Shown: positions 1 through 9,963 of the stretch, one piece after another
Layout of the letters: the number at the start of each line of letters is the position of its first letter
Position numbering within the stretch: the stretch's first letter is position 1
Assembly (NCBI RefSeq): GCF_014207955.1
Contig: NZ_JACHLK010000005.1
Span: 310,001 to 374,000, forward strand
Source of the DNA: Acidovorax soli
GTDB taxonomy: Bacteria > Pseudomonadota > Gammaproteobacteria > Burkholderiales > Burkholderiaceae_C
Direction: 5' to 3'
Length of the DNA: 64,000 bases
Notes under the pieces: generated by a model
What the model saw: the letters and a program-made list of their open reading frames with translations, nothing else
Database searches by the model: none
Told to the model about the DNA's origin: nothing
Translations under genes and position numbers: made by a program

Positions 1-1
1 G

Positions 2-2218
2 CTCGAGGGGCAGAACATCCGTGTTCTTGCCACCATCGCGGCCATGCCGCAGGTCAACGAGGCGGGCGTGCGCCTGCGCCTGGATGTGGAATCGGCCTGG
101 CTGCCGGGCGAGGGTGAGGGGGCCGCGCGCAAGGCCGTGCAGTTGCCCGAACGCATGGACGTTTCCTGGTACGGAGGCTTCTTCTTCGGCGCCACCAGCG
201 CCACCACCACGGTGCGGCCGCTGGAGCCGCAGCGCCGCCCGCCCACCCTGCATGCGGGCGAGCGCTGGGAGATGACCATCCGCCCGCGTGCGCCGCATGG
301 CCTGAGCAACCCGCATGGCTTCGACTACGAGCTCTGGGCCTGGGAGCAGGGCGTGCAGGCGACGGCAACGGTGCGCACGGGCCCCAAGGACCAGGCGCCG
401 GTGCGCTTGGCCAGCACCTGGCAGTACCCCGTGGAGCAGGCGCGCCAGTCGGTGCGCGATGCCATCCTGGCACGCCTGGCACCGGGCATGGACCCCGATG
501 ACCCGGGGCGTGCGCGCATGGCCGGCGTGGTGGCGGCCCTGGTCACGGGCGACCAGCGCGCGATCGACCGGGCCGACTGGGATGTGTTCCGCGCCACCGG
601 GGTGGCGCATCTCATGAGCATTTCCGGCCTGCACATCACCTTGTTCGCCTGGCTCGCGGCGCTGGCGGTCGGCGCGCTGTGGCGCCGCTCGCCGCGCCTG
701 TGCATGGCCGTGCCGGCCCCCTCGGCCGCCCTGGTGGCCGGGGTGCTGCTGGCGGCCGCGTATGCGCTTTTCAGCGGCTGGGGTGTGCCCGCGCAGCGCA
801 CGGTGACCATGCTGGCCACCGTGGCCCTGCTGCAGCTCTCGGGCCGGCGCTGGCCCTGGCCGCAGGTGTGGCTGCTGGCCTGCGCGGCCGTGGTCTGGGT
901 GGACCCCTGGGCACTGCACCAGGCGGGTTTCTGGCTCAGCTTCGTGGCGGTGGCGGTGCTGTTTGCCACCGACACCCGGGCCGTGGGCGGCGCGCCGCCC
1001 CGGGGCCGGGCGCGTGTGCTGGCGCTGCTGCGCGAGCAGTGGGTGGTCACCTTGGCCCTCACTCCGCTCAGCCTGCTGCTGTTCGGCCAGGTCTCGCTGG
1101 TGGGTTTTGTGGCCAACCTCGTGGCCATCCCCTGGGTGACGCTGGTGGTCACGCCGCTGGCGCTGGGCGGTGTGCTCTGCGTGCCGCTGTGGAACCTGGC
1201 GCTGTGGAGCCTGCAGCCACTGGCCGCCTTGCTGCAGTGGCTGGCCACCTGGCCCATGGCCGTGCTGTACCTGCCCGTGGCGCCGCTGTGGGCCGGTGCG
1301 GCCGCCCTGGCCGGCGGCCTGCTGCTGGCCATGCGCCTGCCCTGGCGCTTGCGCCTGCTGGCCCTGCCGCTGGTGCTGCCGGTGCTGTGGTGGCAGCCCG
1401 GGCGGCCGGCGCCGGGCCAGTTCGAGCTGCTGGCCGCCGACATCGGCCAGGGCAATGCGGTGCTGGTGCGCACGGCCAGCCACACCCTGCTGTACGACGC
1501 AGGCCCGCGCTTCAGCCTGGAGAGCGATGCCGGCCACCGCGTGCTGGTGCCCCTGCTGCGCGCGCTGGGCGAGCGGGTGGACCTGCTCATGCTCAGCCAC
1601 CGCGATGCCGACCATACGGGCGGCGCGGCGGCCGTGCTGGCCCAGCAGCCCGGCGCGCGGCTCACGGGCTCCATCGAGGCCGGTCACGAACTGCAGGCCC
1701 TGCGCCCGGCCACACCCTGCCTGGCAGGCCAGCGCTGGGAATGGGACGGCGTGGCCTTCGAGGTGCTGCACCCTGCACCCGGTGCCGGGGCCGTGGTGCG
1801 CGCCAACCATGCCAGCTGCGTGCTGCGCATCGTGGCGGCAGGGGCGCAGCCATCGGTGGCGCTGCTGGCGGGCGACATCGAGACCGCGCAGGAGCAGGCC
1901 CTGGTGGCCGGCAAGGCACCGCTCAAGGCCGATGTGCTGCTGGTGCCCCACCATGGCAGCAAGACCTCGTCCACCGGGGGCTTCCTCGATGCCGTGGCGC
2001 CGCGCACCGCTTTGGTGCAGGCCGGCTACCGCAACCGCTTCGGCCACCCGGCTCCCGAGGTGCTGGCCCGCTACCAGGCGCGTGGCATTGCGGTGGTCGA
2101 GTCGGCGCGCTGCGGGGCGGCCACCTGGTCGTCGGTTCGGCCCGATGGCGTGGCCTGCCAGCGCGAATCCGGCCGGCGCTATTGGCAGCACAGCATGGTG
2201 CCAGCTTTGTCGCGTTAG
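2..2218 (+). CDS. comEC: ComEC/Rec2 DNA uptake channel, 5'-truncated by the window edge
   Basis: Inner-membrane protein that passes single-stranded DNA into the cytoplasm during natural transformation. The frame is open from the first bases of the window, so the N-terminus lies outside; the first in-frame ATG at 44 is probably internal. A long hydrophobic multi-pass section follows, with the Competence-domain motif LMSISGLHITL at about 612-645. The C-terminal third is a metallo-beta-lactamase-like domain starting near ADIGQGNAVLV, with HRDADH at 1598-1615 and VPHHGSKTSS near 1943-1972. The visible 730 or so residues agree with a ComEC of about 800 residues missing its start. It is followed by 94 bases and then the ATP-grasp gene on the same strand. 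Confidence 0.93.
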   Translation, partial: LEGQNIRVLATIAAMPQVNEAGVRLRLDVESAWLPGEGEGAARKAVQLPERMDVSWYGGFFFGATSATTTVRPLEPQRRPPTLHAGERWEMTIRPRAPHGLSNPHGFDYELWAWEQGVQATATVRTGPKDQAPVRLASTWQYPVEQARQSVRDAILARLAPGMDPDDPGRARMAGVVAALVTGDQRAIDRADWDVFRATGVAHLMSISGLHITLFAWLAALAVGALWRRSPRLCMAVPAPSAALVAGVLLAAAYALFSGWGVPAQRTVTMLATVALLQLSGRRWPWPQVWLLACAAVVWVDPWALHQAGFWLSFVAVAVLFATDTRAVGGAPPRGRARVLALLREQWVVTLALTPLSLLLFGQVSLVGFVANLVAIPWVTLVVTPLALGGVLCVPLWNLALWSLQPLAALLQWLATWPMAVLYLPVAPLWAGAAALAGGLLLAMRLPWRLRLLALPLVLPVLWWQPGRPAPGQFELLAADIGQGNAVLVRTASHTLLYDAGPRFSLESDAGHRVLVPLLRALGERVDLLMLSHRDADHTGGAAAVLAQQPGARLTGSIEAGHELQALRPATPCLAGQRWEWDGVAFEVLHPAPGAGAVVRANHASCVLRIVAAGAQPSVALLAGDIETAQEQALVAGKAPLKADVLLVPHHGSKTSSTGGFLDAVAPRTALVQAGYRNRFGHPAPEVLARYQARGIAVVESARCGAATWSSVRPDGVACQRESGRRYWQHSMVPALSR

Positions 2219-2312
2219 TGCAGCAAGGCATTGATGGCGTACTGCCGCAGTCGGCTGATTCCGGAAACTGGGCGCACAACTTGCTATCCTGCCTGCAGGA
2301 GGCCTGTTGTTC

Positions 2313-3770
2313 ATGCAGAAATTTGACGAGATGTACGCCATGCTGCCTTTCGATGGCAGCGACGTGCGAGAACACTACAAGCGCTATGCGCAATGGTTGT
2401 CCAAGCAGCCCCCCGACGTGATGCAGGCCCGCAGGGCCGAGGCGGAGATGATCTTCCGCCGCGTGGGCATCACCTTTGCCGTCTACGGCGCCAAGGACGA
2501 GGACGGCGCCGGCAACGAGCGGCTCATTCCCTTCGACCTGATCCCGCGCATCATCCCTGCGCACGAATGGTCCAGCATGCAGCAGGGCCTGGTGCAGCGC
2601 GTCACGGCGCTCAACCGCTTCATCCATGACGTCTACCACGGGCAGGACATCATCCGCGCCGGCATCGTGCCGGCCGACCTGGTGCTCCACAACGCCCAGT
2701 ACCGGCCCGAGATGGCGGGCGTGCAGGTACCGCAGAACATCTATGCCCACATCGCCGGCATCGACATCGTGCGCGCCCCCAATGCCCAGGGCGAGGGCGA
2801 GTACTACGTGCTCGAAGACAACCTGCGCGTGCCCAGCGGCGTGAGCTACATGCTCGAAAACCGCAAGATGATGATGCGGCTGTTTCCCGACCTGTTCAGC
2901 CTGCACAAGGTGGCGCCCGTGGCCCACTACCCCGACATGCTGCTGGAAACCCTGCGCGCCAGTGCCCCCGCCACGGCCGATGAACCCACCGTGGTGGTGC
3001 TCACGCCGGGCATGCACAACAGCGCCTATTTCGAGCACGCCTTCCTGGCCCAGCAGATGGGTGTGGAGCTGGTCGAGGGCCAGGACCTGGTGGTCAAGGA
3101 CCGCTTCGTCTACATGCGCACCACGCGCGGCCTGCAGCGCGTGGACGTGATCTACCGCCGCGTGGACGACGACTTCCTCGACCCGCAGGTGTTCCGCCGC
3201 ACCTCCACGCTGGGCTGTGCGGGCCTGATGGAGGCCTACCGCGCGGGCAACGTCGGCATCTGCAACGCCGTGGGCACGGGCGTGGCCGACGACAAGTCGG
3301 TCTACCCCTATGTGCCCGAGATGATCCGCTTCTACCTGGGCCAGGAGCCCATCCTGAAGAACGTGCCCACCTGGATGTGCCGCAAGCAGGACGACCTGCA
3401 GTACGTGCTCGACCACCTGCATGAACTGGTGGTCAAGGAGGTGCACGGCGCGGGCGGCTACGGCATGCTCATCGGCCCGGCCGCGACCAAGGCCGAGATC
3501 GAGGAATTCCGCGGCGCGCTGCTGGCCAACCCGGCCGGTTACATCGGCCAGCCCACGCTCAGCCTGTCGAGCTGCCCGACCTATGTGGACGCCGGCATCG
3601 CGCCGCGCCACATCGACCTGCGCCCCTTCGTGCTCAGCGGGCGCGAGGTGCAGATGGTCGCCGGTGGTCTCACCCGTGTGGCCCTGCAGGAGGGCTCGCT
3701 GGTCGTCAATTCATCACAAGGCGGTGGCACCAAGGACACCTGGGTGCTTGGAGAAGGAGGGACCGCGTAA
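2313..3770 (+). CDS. Circularly permuted ATP-grasp family protein (DUF404/DUF407)
   Basis: Member of the circularly permuted ATP-grasp family, predicted to activate a carboxylate with ATP and form an amide bond; the substrate is unknown. AGGAGG at 2297-2302 lies 10 bases before this ATG; a TTG at 2307 is a possible alternative start only 4 bases away. Recognisable blocks include EDNLRVPSGVSYMLENR near residue 170, YVPEMIRFYLGQEP near residue 335 and VVKEVHGAGGYGMLIG near residue 375. The 485-residue length is normal. The stop overlaps the next start (TAATG), so the Alpha-E protein is translationally coupled. A transglutaminase-like gene often follows this pair in other genomes but is absent here. 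Confidence 0.9.
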   Translation: MQKFDEMYAMLPFDGSDVREHYKRYAQWLSKQPPDVMQARRAEAEMIFRRVGITFAVYGAKDEDGAGNERLIPFDLIPRIIPAHEWSSMQQGLVQRVTALNRFIHDVYHGQDIIRAGIVPADLVLHNAQYRPEMAGVQVPQNIYAHIAGIDIVRAPNAQGEGEYYVLEDNLRVPSGVSYMLENRKMMMRLFPDLFSLHKVAPVAHYPDMLLETLRASAPATADEPTVVVLTPGMHNSAYFEHAFLAQQMGVELVEGQDLVVKDRFVYMRTTRGLQRVDVIYRRVDDDFLDPQVFRRTSTLGCAGLMEAYRAGNVGICNAVGTGVADDKSVYPYVPEMIRFYLGQEPILKNVPTWMCRKQDDLQYVLDHLHELVVKEVHGAGGYGMLIGPAATKAEIEEFRGALLANPAGYIGQPTLSLSSCPTYVDAGIAPRHIDLRPFVLSGREVQMVAGGLTRVALQEGSLVVNSSQGGGTKDTWVLGEGGTA

Positions 3771-4729
3771 TGCTCAGCCGCACAGCCGATCACCTGTTCT
3801 GGATGTCCAGGTACACCGAACGCGCCGAGAACACGGCGCGGATGCTCAATGTGAGCTACGAGACCTCGCTCTTGCCCCAGTCCGCCGCCGTGGCGCAGGA
3901 GGGCTGGGAGGGCCTGCTGTCCATCAGCGAGCTGATCCCCGCCTACACCGCCAAGCATGGCGATGTCACGCCCGACCGGGTGCTGCACTTCATGGTGCGC
4001 GATGGCAACAACCCCTCGTCCATCGTCTCCTGCCTGCGCGCTGCGCGCGAGAACGCGCGTGCCGTGCGCGGCGCGCTCACCACCGAGATCTGGGAAACGC
4101 AGAACCAGACCTGGCTGGAGTTGCAGCGCCTGCTCAAGGGCGATGCCTTCGAGCGCGACCCGGGCCAGTTCTTCGAGTGGGTCAAGTACCGCTCGCACCT
4201 CTCGCGCGGCGTCACGCTGGGCACCATGCTGCAGGACGAGGCCTTCCACTTCCTGCGCATGGGCACCTTCCTGGAGCGCTCGGACAACACCGCGCGCCTG
4301 CTGGACGTGAAGTTCCACGCCGTGAAGAAGGACTTCTTCGGCCGCGCCAGCGAGCGCAACCAGGAGAACGACTTCTACCACTGGAGCGCCATCCTGCGCA
4401 GCGTCTCGGCCTTCGAGGTCTACCGCAAGGTCTACCGCGACGTGATCACCCCGGGCCGGGTGGCCGACCTGTTGATCCTGCGCCGCGACATGCCGCGCTC
4501 GCTGCATGCCAGCATGCGCGAGGTGGTGGACAACCTGGCCGTGCTCGCCAACGACCAGTCGTCCGAGACCCAGCGCCGCGCCGGTCGCCTGCTGGCCGAC
4601 CTGCAGTACGGCCGCATCGACGAAATCCTGGCCACCGGCCTGCATGCCTTCCTCACGCAGTTCCTGGACCGTGTGAACGAGCTGGGCAGCCGCATCAGCC
4701 GCGACTTCCTGGTGGCGGCGACCGACTGA
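3770..4729 (+). CDS. Alpha-E domain-containing protein (DUF403)
   Basis: All-helical Alpha-E family protein of 319 residues, nearly always encoded beside a circularly permuted ATP-grasp protein and thought to work with it in an uncharacterised peptide-bond-forming system. The N-terminal block MLSRTADHLFWMSRYTERAE is the family hallmark, and the centre carries the repeated FLRMGTFLERSDNTARLLD element. The ATG overlaps the previous stop by one base. There is no signal peptide or membrane segment. Transcription probably ends just downstream, where a GC-rich 13-bp hairpin lies between this gene and the convergent LysR gene. Confidence 0.9.
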   Translation: MLSRTADHLFWMSRYTERAENTARMLNVSYETSLLPQSAAVAQEGWEGLLSISELIPAYTAKHGDVTPDRVLHFMVRDGNNPSSIVSCLRAARENARAVRGALTTEIWETQNQTWLELQRLLKGDAFERDPGQFFEWVKYRSHLSRGVTLGTMLQDEAFHFLRMGTFLERSDNTARLLDVKFHAVKKDFFGRASERNQENDFYHWSAILRSVSAFEVYRKVYRDVITPGRVADLLILRRDMPRSLHASMREVVDNLAVLANDQSSETQRRAGRLLADLQYGRIDEILATGLHAFLTQFLDRVNELGSRISRDFLVAATD

Positions 4730-4733
4730 GGCC

Positions 4734-4763
4734 GGCCCCGGGCGGCCTCAGCCGCCCGGGGCC
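4734..4763. terminator. GC-rich 13-bp hairpin between convergent genes
   Basis: Perfect 13-base inverted repeat (4734-4746 and 4751-4763) with a 4-base loop. The TGA stop of the minus-strand LysR gene lies in the loop. There is no T-tract on either side, so it may slow or block transcription in both directions, but it is not a textbook intrinsic terminator. Confidence 0.5.
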
Positions 4764-5686
4764 AGGGGCATCGCGCCCCAATGGGCTGCCAGCACCGACT
4801 GCACCTGCGCCACGGCCGAGTCGCGCAGGGCATCGGTGCGCCAACCCAGTTCCACCGCAAAGCGTGGCATGGCCACGGGGCAGGGCAGCACCGTGAGGCC
4901 AGCCAGACCCGCCATGGCGTGGGCGGCGTGGGCAGGCACGGTGGCCACGGCCTGGGTGCCCTTGAGCAGGTAGGGCAGGGCCGCGAAGTGCGTGGTCGAG
5001 GCCACCACGCGCCGCTGGTGGCCCAGGGCGGCCAGCACCTCGTCCACCACACCGATGAAGCCGCCCGATGAGATCAGGATGTGGTCGCGCGCCACATAGT
5101 CCTGCACCGTGAGCGGTGCGGGCTTCCTGCGCCGAGCGGCCGGCGCATCGACCACGCAGGCATAGCCACCTTCGCCCAGTGCCTGGTGGCTCAGCCAGCG
5201 CGTGGCGAAGCCGCCGGCCGTGATGGCCAGATCGATCTCGCGCGCCATCAGCATCTCGGCCACGATCTGGCTGTGCGTCTGGCGAAAGGCCAGGCGCAGC
5301 CCCGGCGCATGCTGCGCCAGCAATCGCACCAGCCACGGACCCATGGCGATCTCGAAATCGTCCGACAGGCCCAGCACCACCGAGCGGCCCTGGTAGCGCG
5401 CCGCGGGCGAGGTGCCCAGGGCCAGGCTTTCGCGGCATTTGTTGAGCGCCTCGCCGATCACCGGGCGCAGCTCCTGCGCGCGCAGCGTGGGCGCCAGGCC
5501 CCGGCCGGTGCGGGTGAACAGCGGGTCGCCATACACCTTGCGCAGCCGCCCCAGCGCCGCGCTCACGGCCGACTGGGTCAGCGACAGGCGCAGCGCGGCG
5601 CGCGTGGCGCCGCCTTCCTCGTAGAGCGCCTCGAACACGCGCAGCCCGTTGAGATCGAATCCGATATCAATGTCATTCATATCCAT
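4748..5686 (-). CDS. LysR-type transcriptional regulator
   Basis: DNA-binding regulator of 312 residues with the usual layout: an N-terminal winged helix-turn-helix (motif with TRAALRLSLTQSAVSAALGR near residues 27-46) and a substrate-binding effector domain from about residue 95. The ATG at 5686 was chosen; a TTG two codons upstream and an ATG at 5680 are alternatives, and no strong Shine-Dalgarno separates them. It is divergent from the nitrilase gene, whose start is 78 bases away, the usual arrangement of a LysR protein with its target. The inducer is unknown; a nitrile or carboxylate is a guess from the neighbour. Confidence 0.9.
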   Translation of the reverse strand: MDMNDIDIGFDLNGLRVFEALYEEGGATRAALRLSLTQSAVSAALGRLRKVYGDPLFTRTGRGLAPTLRAQELRPVIGEALNKCRESLALGTSPAARYQGRSVVLGLSDDFEIAMGPWLVRLLAQHAPGLRLAFRQTHSQIVAEMLMAREIDLAITAGGFATRWLSHQALGEGGYACVVDAPAARRRKPAPLTVQDYVARDHILISSGGFIGVVDEVLAALGHQRRVVASTTHFAALPYLLKGTQAVATVPAHAAHAMAGLAGLTVLPCPVAMPRFAVELGWRTDALRDSAVAQVQSVLAAHWGAMPLAPGG

Positions 5687-5763
5687 CAGCAATGAAAGTG
5701 CGTTGATTCATCTTAGCGGGCGGGCAACACTGGCGCATCCTCATCTTTCAACGGAGTTCTTCC

Positions 5764-6687
5764 ATGGCACTTTCCACTGTCGCCGCCCTGCAGATCGGTT
5801 CCTCCCCCGAGGGCACGGCCCAGACCCTGGCCGACGTACTGGCCTTCGAGGGCGAGATCAAAGCCTCGGGTGCGCGCCTGGTCGTCATGCCCGAGGCCCT
5901 GCTGGGCGGCTACCCCAAGGGCGAGATCTTCGGCACGCGCCTGGGCTACCGCTTGCCCGAGGGGCGCGAGGCCTATGCGCGCTATTACGCGAACGCCATC
6001 GACGTGCCCGGGCCCGAGACCGAGGCGCTGGCGGGCCTGGCCCAGCGCACGGGCGCCATGCTGGTGCTCGGTGTGATCGAGCGTGCGGGCAGCACGCTGT
6101 ACTGCACGGCGCTGTACTTCGACCCCGACCAGGGCCTGGTGGCCAAGCACCGCAAGCTCATGCCCACGGGCACCGAGCGCCTGATCTGGGGGCAGGGCGA
6201 TGGCTCCACCCTGCCGGTGGTCGAGTCGGCCGCAGGCCGCGTGGGCGGGGTGATCTGCTGGGAGAACCACATGCCCCTGCTGCGCACCGCCATGTACGCC
6301 CAGGGCGTGCAGATCTGGTGTGCGCCCACGGTGGACGAGCGCGACATCTGGCAATGCTCCATGCGCCACATCGCGCACGAGGGGCGCTGCTTCGTCATCA
6401 GCGCCTGCCAGGTGCAGCCTTCGCCGCGCGCGCTGGGCATCGACGCACCCGGCTGGGACGCCGACCGCCCACTGATCCGCGGCAACAGCATGATCGTGGG
6501 GCCGCTGGGCGATGTGCTCGCGGGCCCGCTGCAGAACACCACCGGCCTGCTCACCGCGCAGATCGATGTGGAGGAACTGGTGCGCGCCCGCTACGACTTC
6601 GACGTGGTGGGCCACTATGCGCGGCCCGACATCTTTACCCTGCAGGTGGACCGGCGTGCGCGCCATACGGTGGCGTTCACCGACTGA
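5764..6687 (+). CDS. Nitrilase / carbon-nitrogen hydrolase family enzyme
   Basis: Cytoplasmic hydrolase of 307 residues, close to true nitrilases that convert nitriles to carboxylic acids and ammonia. The catalytic triad is complete: Glu44 in [12 protein letters not shown], Lys131 in [10 protein letters not shown] and Cys165 in [12 protein letters not shown]. The second conserved glutamate (E138) is also present. The ICWEN context around the cysteine is the nitrilase type rather than the amidase or carbamoylase type. Start ATG at 5764 follows GGAG by about 9 bases. It is divergent from a LysR gene, which probably controls it. The natural substrate cannot be read from sequence. Confidence 0.92.
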   Translation: MALSTVAALQIGSSPEGTAQTLADVLAFEGEIKASGARLVVMPEALLGGYPKGEIFGTRLGYRLPEGREAYARYYANAIDVPGPETEALAGLAQRTGAMLVLGVIERAGSTLYCTALYFDPDQGLVAKHRKLMPTGTERLIWGQGDGSTLPVVESAAGRVGGVICWENHMPLLRTAMYAQGVQIWCAPTVDERDIWQCSMRHIAHEGRCFVISACQVQPSPRALGIDAPGWDADRPLIRGNSMIVGPLGDVLAGPLQNTTGLLTAQIDVEELVRARYDFDVVGHYARPDIFTLQVDRRARHTVAFTD

Positions 6688-6690
6688 GCG

Positions 6691-8022
6691 TCAGGACGAA
6701 TCCTGCTCCACGGCCTGCCGCACCAGCGCCAGCGCCCGGGGCAACTCCTCCAGCGGCGCCGAGCCCAGCGCCACGCGCAGCGCCTGGGGCACGTGCGTGG
6801 TGGTGGCAAAGGCCTCGGCGGTGGAGACGGTCACGCCGCGCTGCAGCAGGGTGGCGGCAATGCGGTCGGCGCGCTGGTCGTCGGAGAGCGGCAGCCAGAC
6901 GAAGTACGAGTGCGGGTGGCGCACCAAGGGCAGGCCCCCGAGCACCTGGGTCACCAGGGCCTGGCGCCGGGCGGTGTCGGCCCGCTTCTCGGCCTCCAGC
7001 CGGGCCACGGTGCCGTCCTCGATCCAGGCGCAGGCAATGGCGGTGAGCACGCCCGCCGTGTTCCACGAGGTGGCGCGGATCGCGCGCTCCAGCGCCGGGA
7101 CCAGTGCCGGCGCCGCCGCGACGAAGCCGAAGCGCAGTCCGGTGGCCACGTTCTTGGACAGGCTGGAGACATACACCGTGCGCTCCGGCGCCAGCGCGGC
7201 AATGGGCACCAGGGCATCGCCGGCCAGGTAGGCATAGGGCGCGTCCTCGATCACCAGCAGATCGTGCTGGCGCGCGATCATGGCCAGGCGCCCGCGCGCG
7301 CGCGCCGGCATCACGCAGCCCAGCGGGTTGTGCAGCGTGGGCATGGTGTAGATGGCGCGTACCGGCCGGGCATGGCACAGGCGCTGCAGCGCGTCGAGGT
7401 CCGTGCCCTCGGGCCCCACGGGCACGGGCGCCAGGTCCAGCCGCAGGCGCTCGGCCAGCACGCGAAAGCCCGGGTAGGTGAGGGCGTCCACGGCCACGAT
7501 GTCGCCGGGCTGGAGCAGGCCCAGCGCCGCGATGGCCATGCCGTGCTGGGCGCCGTTGACGATGAGCACCTGCTCGCCAGGCACCTTCAGCAAGCGCGAC
7601 TGCAGGTGCCGCGCCACGATGGCGCGCTCGTGCGGCCGGCCGCCGTAAGGCTGGTAGTGCAGCAGCGACTCCAGGTCGCCCGAGGCCGCCAACTGGCGCA
7701 GCGCCTCGCGCAATTGCTCGGTCTGGCCCGGCACGCTGGGGTTGTTGAACGACAGGTCGATGGCGCTGGCCTGCGGCGCGGTGAGGTCTGCCCCCGGGTG
7801 CGGGTACGAGGGGTCGCGCACAAAGGTGCCGCGCCCGGTTTCGCCCACCACCAGGCCGGTGGCTTCCAGCTCCGCATACACCCGGGTGGCGGTGCCCAGC
7901 GCCAAACCGTATTTCGCCGCCAGTTCGCGGTGCGTGGGCAGGCGCGTGGCGGGCCGCAGCCGGCCGGCGCGGATATCGGCCGCGAGCGCATCGACCACTT
8001 GTTTGTAGCGGACCAGGCCCAT
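6691..8022 (-). CDS. MocR-type regulator (GntR helix-turn-helix fused to PLP aminotransferase fold)
   Basis: 443-residue fusion protein. Residues 1-70 form a GntR winged helix (RLPTHRELAAKYGLALGTAT); the rest is a class I aminotransferase domain with the PLP-binding lysine at K290 in the motif SSLSKNVATGLR. MocR proteins sense a PLP or amino-acid-derived ligand and regulate a neighbouring gene. It is convergent with the nitrilase gene (3 bases between stops) and divergent from the DJ-1/PfpI gene at 8111, its likely target. The short intergenic region contains ACAAT(N6)ATTGT at 8044-8059, a possible binding element but weak evidence on its own. Confidence 0.92.
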   Translation of the reverse strand: MGLVRYKQVVDALAADIRAGRLRPATRLPTHRELAAKYGLALGTATRVYAELEATGLVVGETGRGTFVRDPSYPHPGADLTAPQASAIDLSFNNPSVPGQTEQLREALRQLAASGDLESLLHYQPYGGRPHERAIVARHLQSRLLKVPGEQVLIVNGAQHGMAIAALGLLQPGDIVAVDALTYPGFRVLAERLRLDLAPVPVGPEGTDLDALQRLCHARPVRAIYTMPTLHNPLGCVMPARARGRLAMIARQHDLLVIEDAPYAYLAGDALVPIAALAPERTVYVSSLSKNVATGLRFGFVAAAPALVPALERAIRATSWNTAGVLTAIACAWIEDGTVARLEAEKRADTARRQALVTQVLGGLPLVRHPHSYFVWLPLSDDQRADRIAATLLQRGVTVSTAEAFATTTHVPQALRVALGSAPLEELPRALALVRQAVEQDSS

Positions 8023-8110
8023 GGGGTGCTGAGCGTATCTATGACAATTCTTTGATTGTACTAAGTCGAATGCCTACGATGGCGCATCCTTCCACCCCTG
8101 CGAGAACACC

Positions 8111-8728
8111 ATGCGCATCGCCCTGCTGGCCTTTGACGGCTTCAACGAACTCGATTCCCTGATTGCCCTGGGCATCCTCAACCGGGTCAAGCGCCCCGGC
8201 TGGGAGGTGGCCCTGGTCTGCCCCACGGCGCGCGTGCGCTCCATGAACGGCATCGTGGTCGAGCCGCACCAGGCCTCGCTGGCCTGGGCGCAGGAGGCCG
8301 ATGCGGTGCTGGTCGGCAGTGGCATCCAAACCCGTGAGGTGGTGGAAGACGCCGCGCTGATGGCCCAGATGCGCTTCGACCCCGCGCGCCAACTGCTGGG
8401 CGCGCAGTGCTCGGGCGCGCTGGTTCTTGCCAAGCTGGGCCTGCTCGAAGGTGTGCCGGCCTGTACCGACCTGACCACCAAGCCCTGGGTGCAGGCCGCG
8501 GGCGTGACCGTGCTGGACCAGCCGCTGTTTGCCCGCGGCAATGTGGCCACGGCCGGGGGCTGCCTGTCCTCGTCCTACCTCGCGGGCTGGGTGATTGCGC
8601 GCCTGGCGGGTGCCGAAGAGGCGGCCGCCGCGCTGCACTACTTCGCCCCGGTGGGCGAAAAAGAGGACTACGTGGCCCGCGCCATGGGCCACATCGAGCG
8701 CTACATGCCCGCGGCCGAAACGGTCTAG
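8111..8728 (+). CDS. DJ-1/PfpI family protein
   Basis: 205-residue cytoplasmic protein of the class I glutamine-amidotransferase-like superfamily. The nucleophile elbow is [14 protein letters not shown] with the cysteine at residue 100, and the N-terminal acidic segment [10 protein letters not shown] resembles isonitrile hydratase-like and related DJ-1 members. Activity could be isonitrile hydratase, glyoxalase/deglycase or a stress chaperone role; sequence alone does not decide. It is divergent from the MocR regulator. Its stop TAG overlaps the stop of the convergent VF530 gene through the palindrome CTAG at 8725-8728. Confidence 0.85.
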   Translation: MRIALLAFDGFNELDSLIALGILNRVKRPGWEVALVCPTARVRSMNGIVVEPHQASLAWAQEADAVLVGSGIQTREVVEDAALMAQMRFDPARQLLGAQCSGALVLAKLGLLEGVPACTDLTTKPWVQAAGVTVLDQPLFARGNVATAGGCLSSSYLAGWVIARLAGAEEAAAALHYFAPVGEKEDYVARAMGHIERYMPAAETV

Positions 8729-9003
8729 CTTTCTCCGTTGCGCTTCTGGTCGCGCAGCATGAAGAGGTACAGGCTTTCCACCTTTTCGCGCGCCCAGGGC
8801 GTCTTGCGCAGGAACTTGAGGCTGGAGCCCACGCTCGGCTCGTGCTGGAAGCAGCGCACGGGAATGCGCTCGGCCAGCCCGGCCCAGCCGAAATAGTCGG
8901 CCAGGGCCACCACCATGGCCTCCAGCGTCACGCCATGCAGCGGGTTGCGCGGTTGGGCGGGCTTGGAGGGCGGGGTGGGTGGCGGGGTCTCTGGGGTGCT
9001 CAT
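8725..9003 (-). CDS. VF530 family protein (DUF2132)
   Basis: Small basic protein of 92 residues. After a proline-rich N-terminal tail (about 20 residues) comes the VF530-type core: [20 protein letters not shown], then [29 protein letters not shown]. Members are described as possible DNA-binding proteins from structure; the cellular role is unknown. ATG at 9003 was chosen because upstream sequence in frame does not fit the family. It lies 22 bases after the LysR gene on the same strand, so the two may be co-transcribed. Confidence 0.85.
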   Translation of the reverse strand: MSTPETPPPTPPSKPAQPRNPLHGVTLEAMVVALADYFGWAGLAERIPVRCFQHEPSVGSSLKFLRKTPWAREKVESLYLFMLRDQKRNGES

Positions 9004-9025
9004 GGCCCGAGCATACCTGCGCGCC

Positions 9026-9943
9026 TCAGGTCGTCCTTTGCAAGTGCGAGTTGCGCTGCACCAATTCGGCCGTCCAGTCCACAAAGGCCCGCACCTTGGC
9101 GCTCAGGTGCCGGTTGGGTGGGTAGACCACGTAGATGGGCAGCAGCGGCTGCGTCCATTCGGGCAGGATGCGCACCAGCGCACCGCTTTCCAGGTGCCGC
9201 GTGGCCTGGAAGCTGGTGATCTGCCCGATGCCCAGGCCCGATGCGGTGGCCGTCACATAGGCATTGGCCTCGTTCACGCTGACCTTGTAGGGGCCGGTGA
9301 TGTCCACCGACTCTTCGCCCTTGCGGAACTCCAGCGGGTAGTGGCGCCCCGACTGTGGCGAAAAGTAGACGACGATGGAGTGCTTTTCCTCGATCTCCAG
9401 CGGGTGTGCGGGCGTGCCGTTCTGCGCCAGGTACTCGGGCGAGGCCACGGTGATGAATTCGAGGTTGCCGATGCGCCGCGCCACCAGCGACTGGTCGGTC
9501 AGCTCGCCACCGCGGATCACGCAGTCCACGTTGTCGCTGATCAGGTCCACCATGCGGTCGCTCACGCCCAGATCCACCTGGATGTCGGGAAAGCGCGCAT
9601 GGAACTCCGCCAGGTTGGGCAAAATCAGCAACTGCGCCATGGACGTGCCCACGTCCACGCGCAGGCGCCCGCGCGGGTTCGAGCGGGCATTGGTCATGCT
9701 CGCCTCGATGTCGTCCAGGTCGGTCAGCAGGCGCACCGTGCGCTCGTAGTAGGCCGCGCCGTCGGCCGTGACGGTGACGCGGCGCGTGGTGCGGTTGAGC
9801 AGCTTCACGCGCAGGCGCTCCTCCAGCGCCTGCACATGCTTGGTGACCGTGGCCTTGGGCAGGGTCAGCGAATCGGCTGCCCGGGTGAACGTGCCGGCCT
9901 CCACCACCCGCACGAATATGCGCATGGCCTGTATCTGGTCCAT
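9026..9943 (-). CDS. LysR-type transcriptional regulator
   Basis: 305-residue regulator of the CrgA/AaeR-like LysR class. The winged helix covers residues 1-60 ([20 protein letters not shown]) and the effector domain begins near residue 90. The start ATG at 9943 is set by AAGGAGAG about 8 bases upstream; sequence further upstream is non-coding. It is divergent from the hydrolase-fold gene at 10115, across 171 bases that include a perfect 9-2-9 inverted repeat directly ahead of this gene's ribosome binding site. The hydrolase-fold gene, and possibly the RND operon beyond it, are candidate targets. Confidence 0.9.
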   Translation of the reverse strand: MDQIQAMRIFVRVVEAGTFTRAADSLTLPKATVTKHVQALEERLRVKLLNRTTRRVTVTADGAAYYERTVRLLTDLDDIEASMTNARSNPRGRLRVDVGTSMAQLLILPNLAEFHARFPDIQVDLGVSDRMVDLISDNVDCVIRGGELTDQSLVARRIGNLEFITVASPEYLAQNGTPAHPLEIEEKHSIVVYFSPQSGRHYPLEFRKGEESVDITGPYKVSVNEANAYVTATASGLGIGQITSFQATRHLESGALVRILPEWTQPLLPIYVVYPPNRHLSAKVRAFVDWTAELVQRNSHLQRTT

Positions 9944-9963
9944 GGGCGTTCTCTCCTTGTAGT

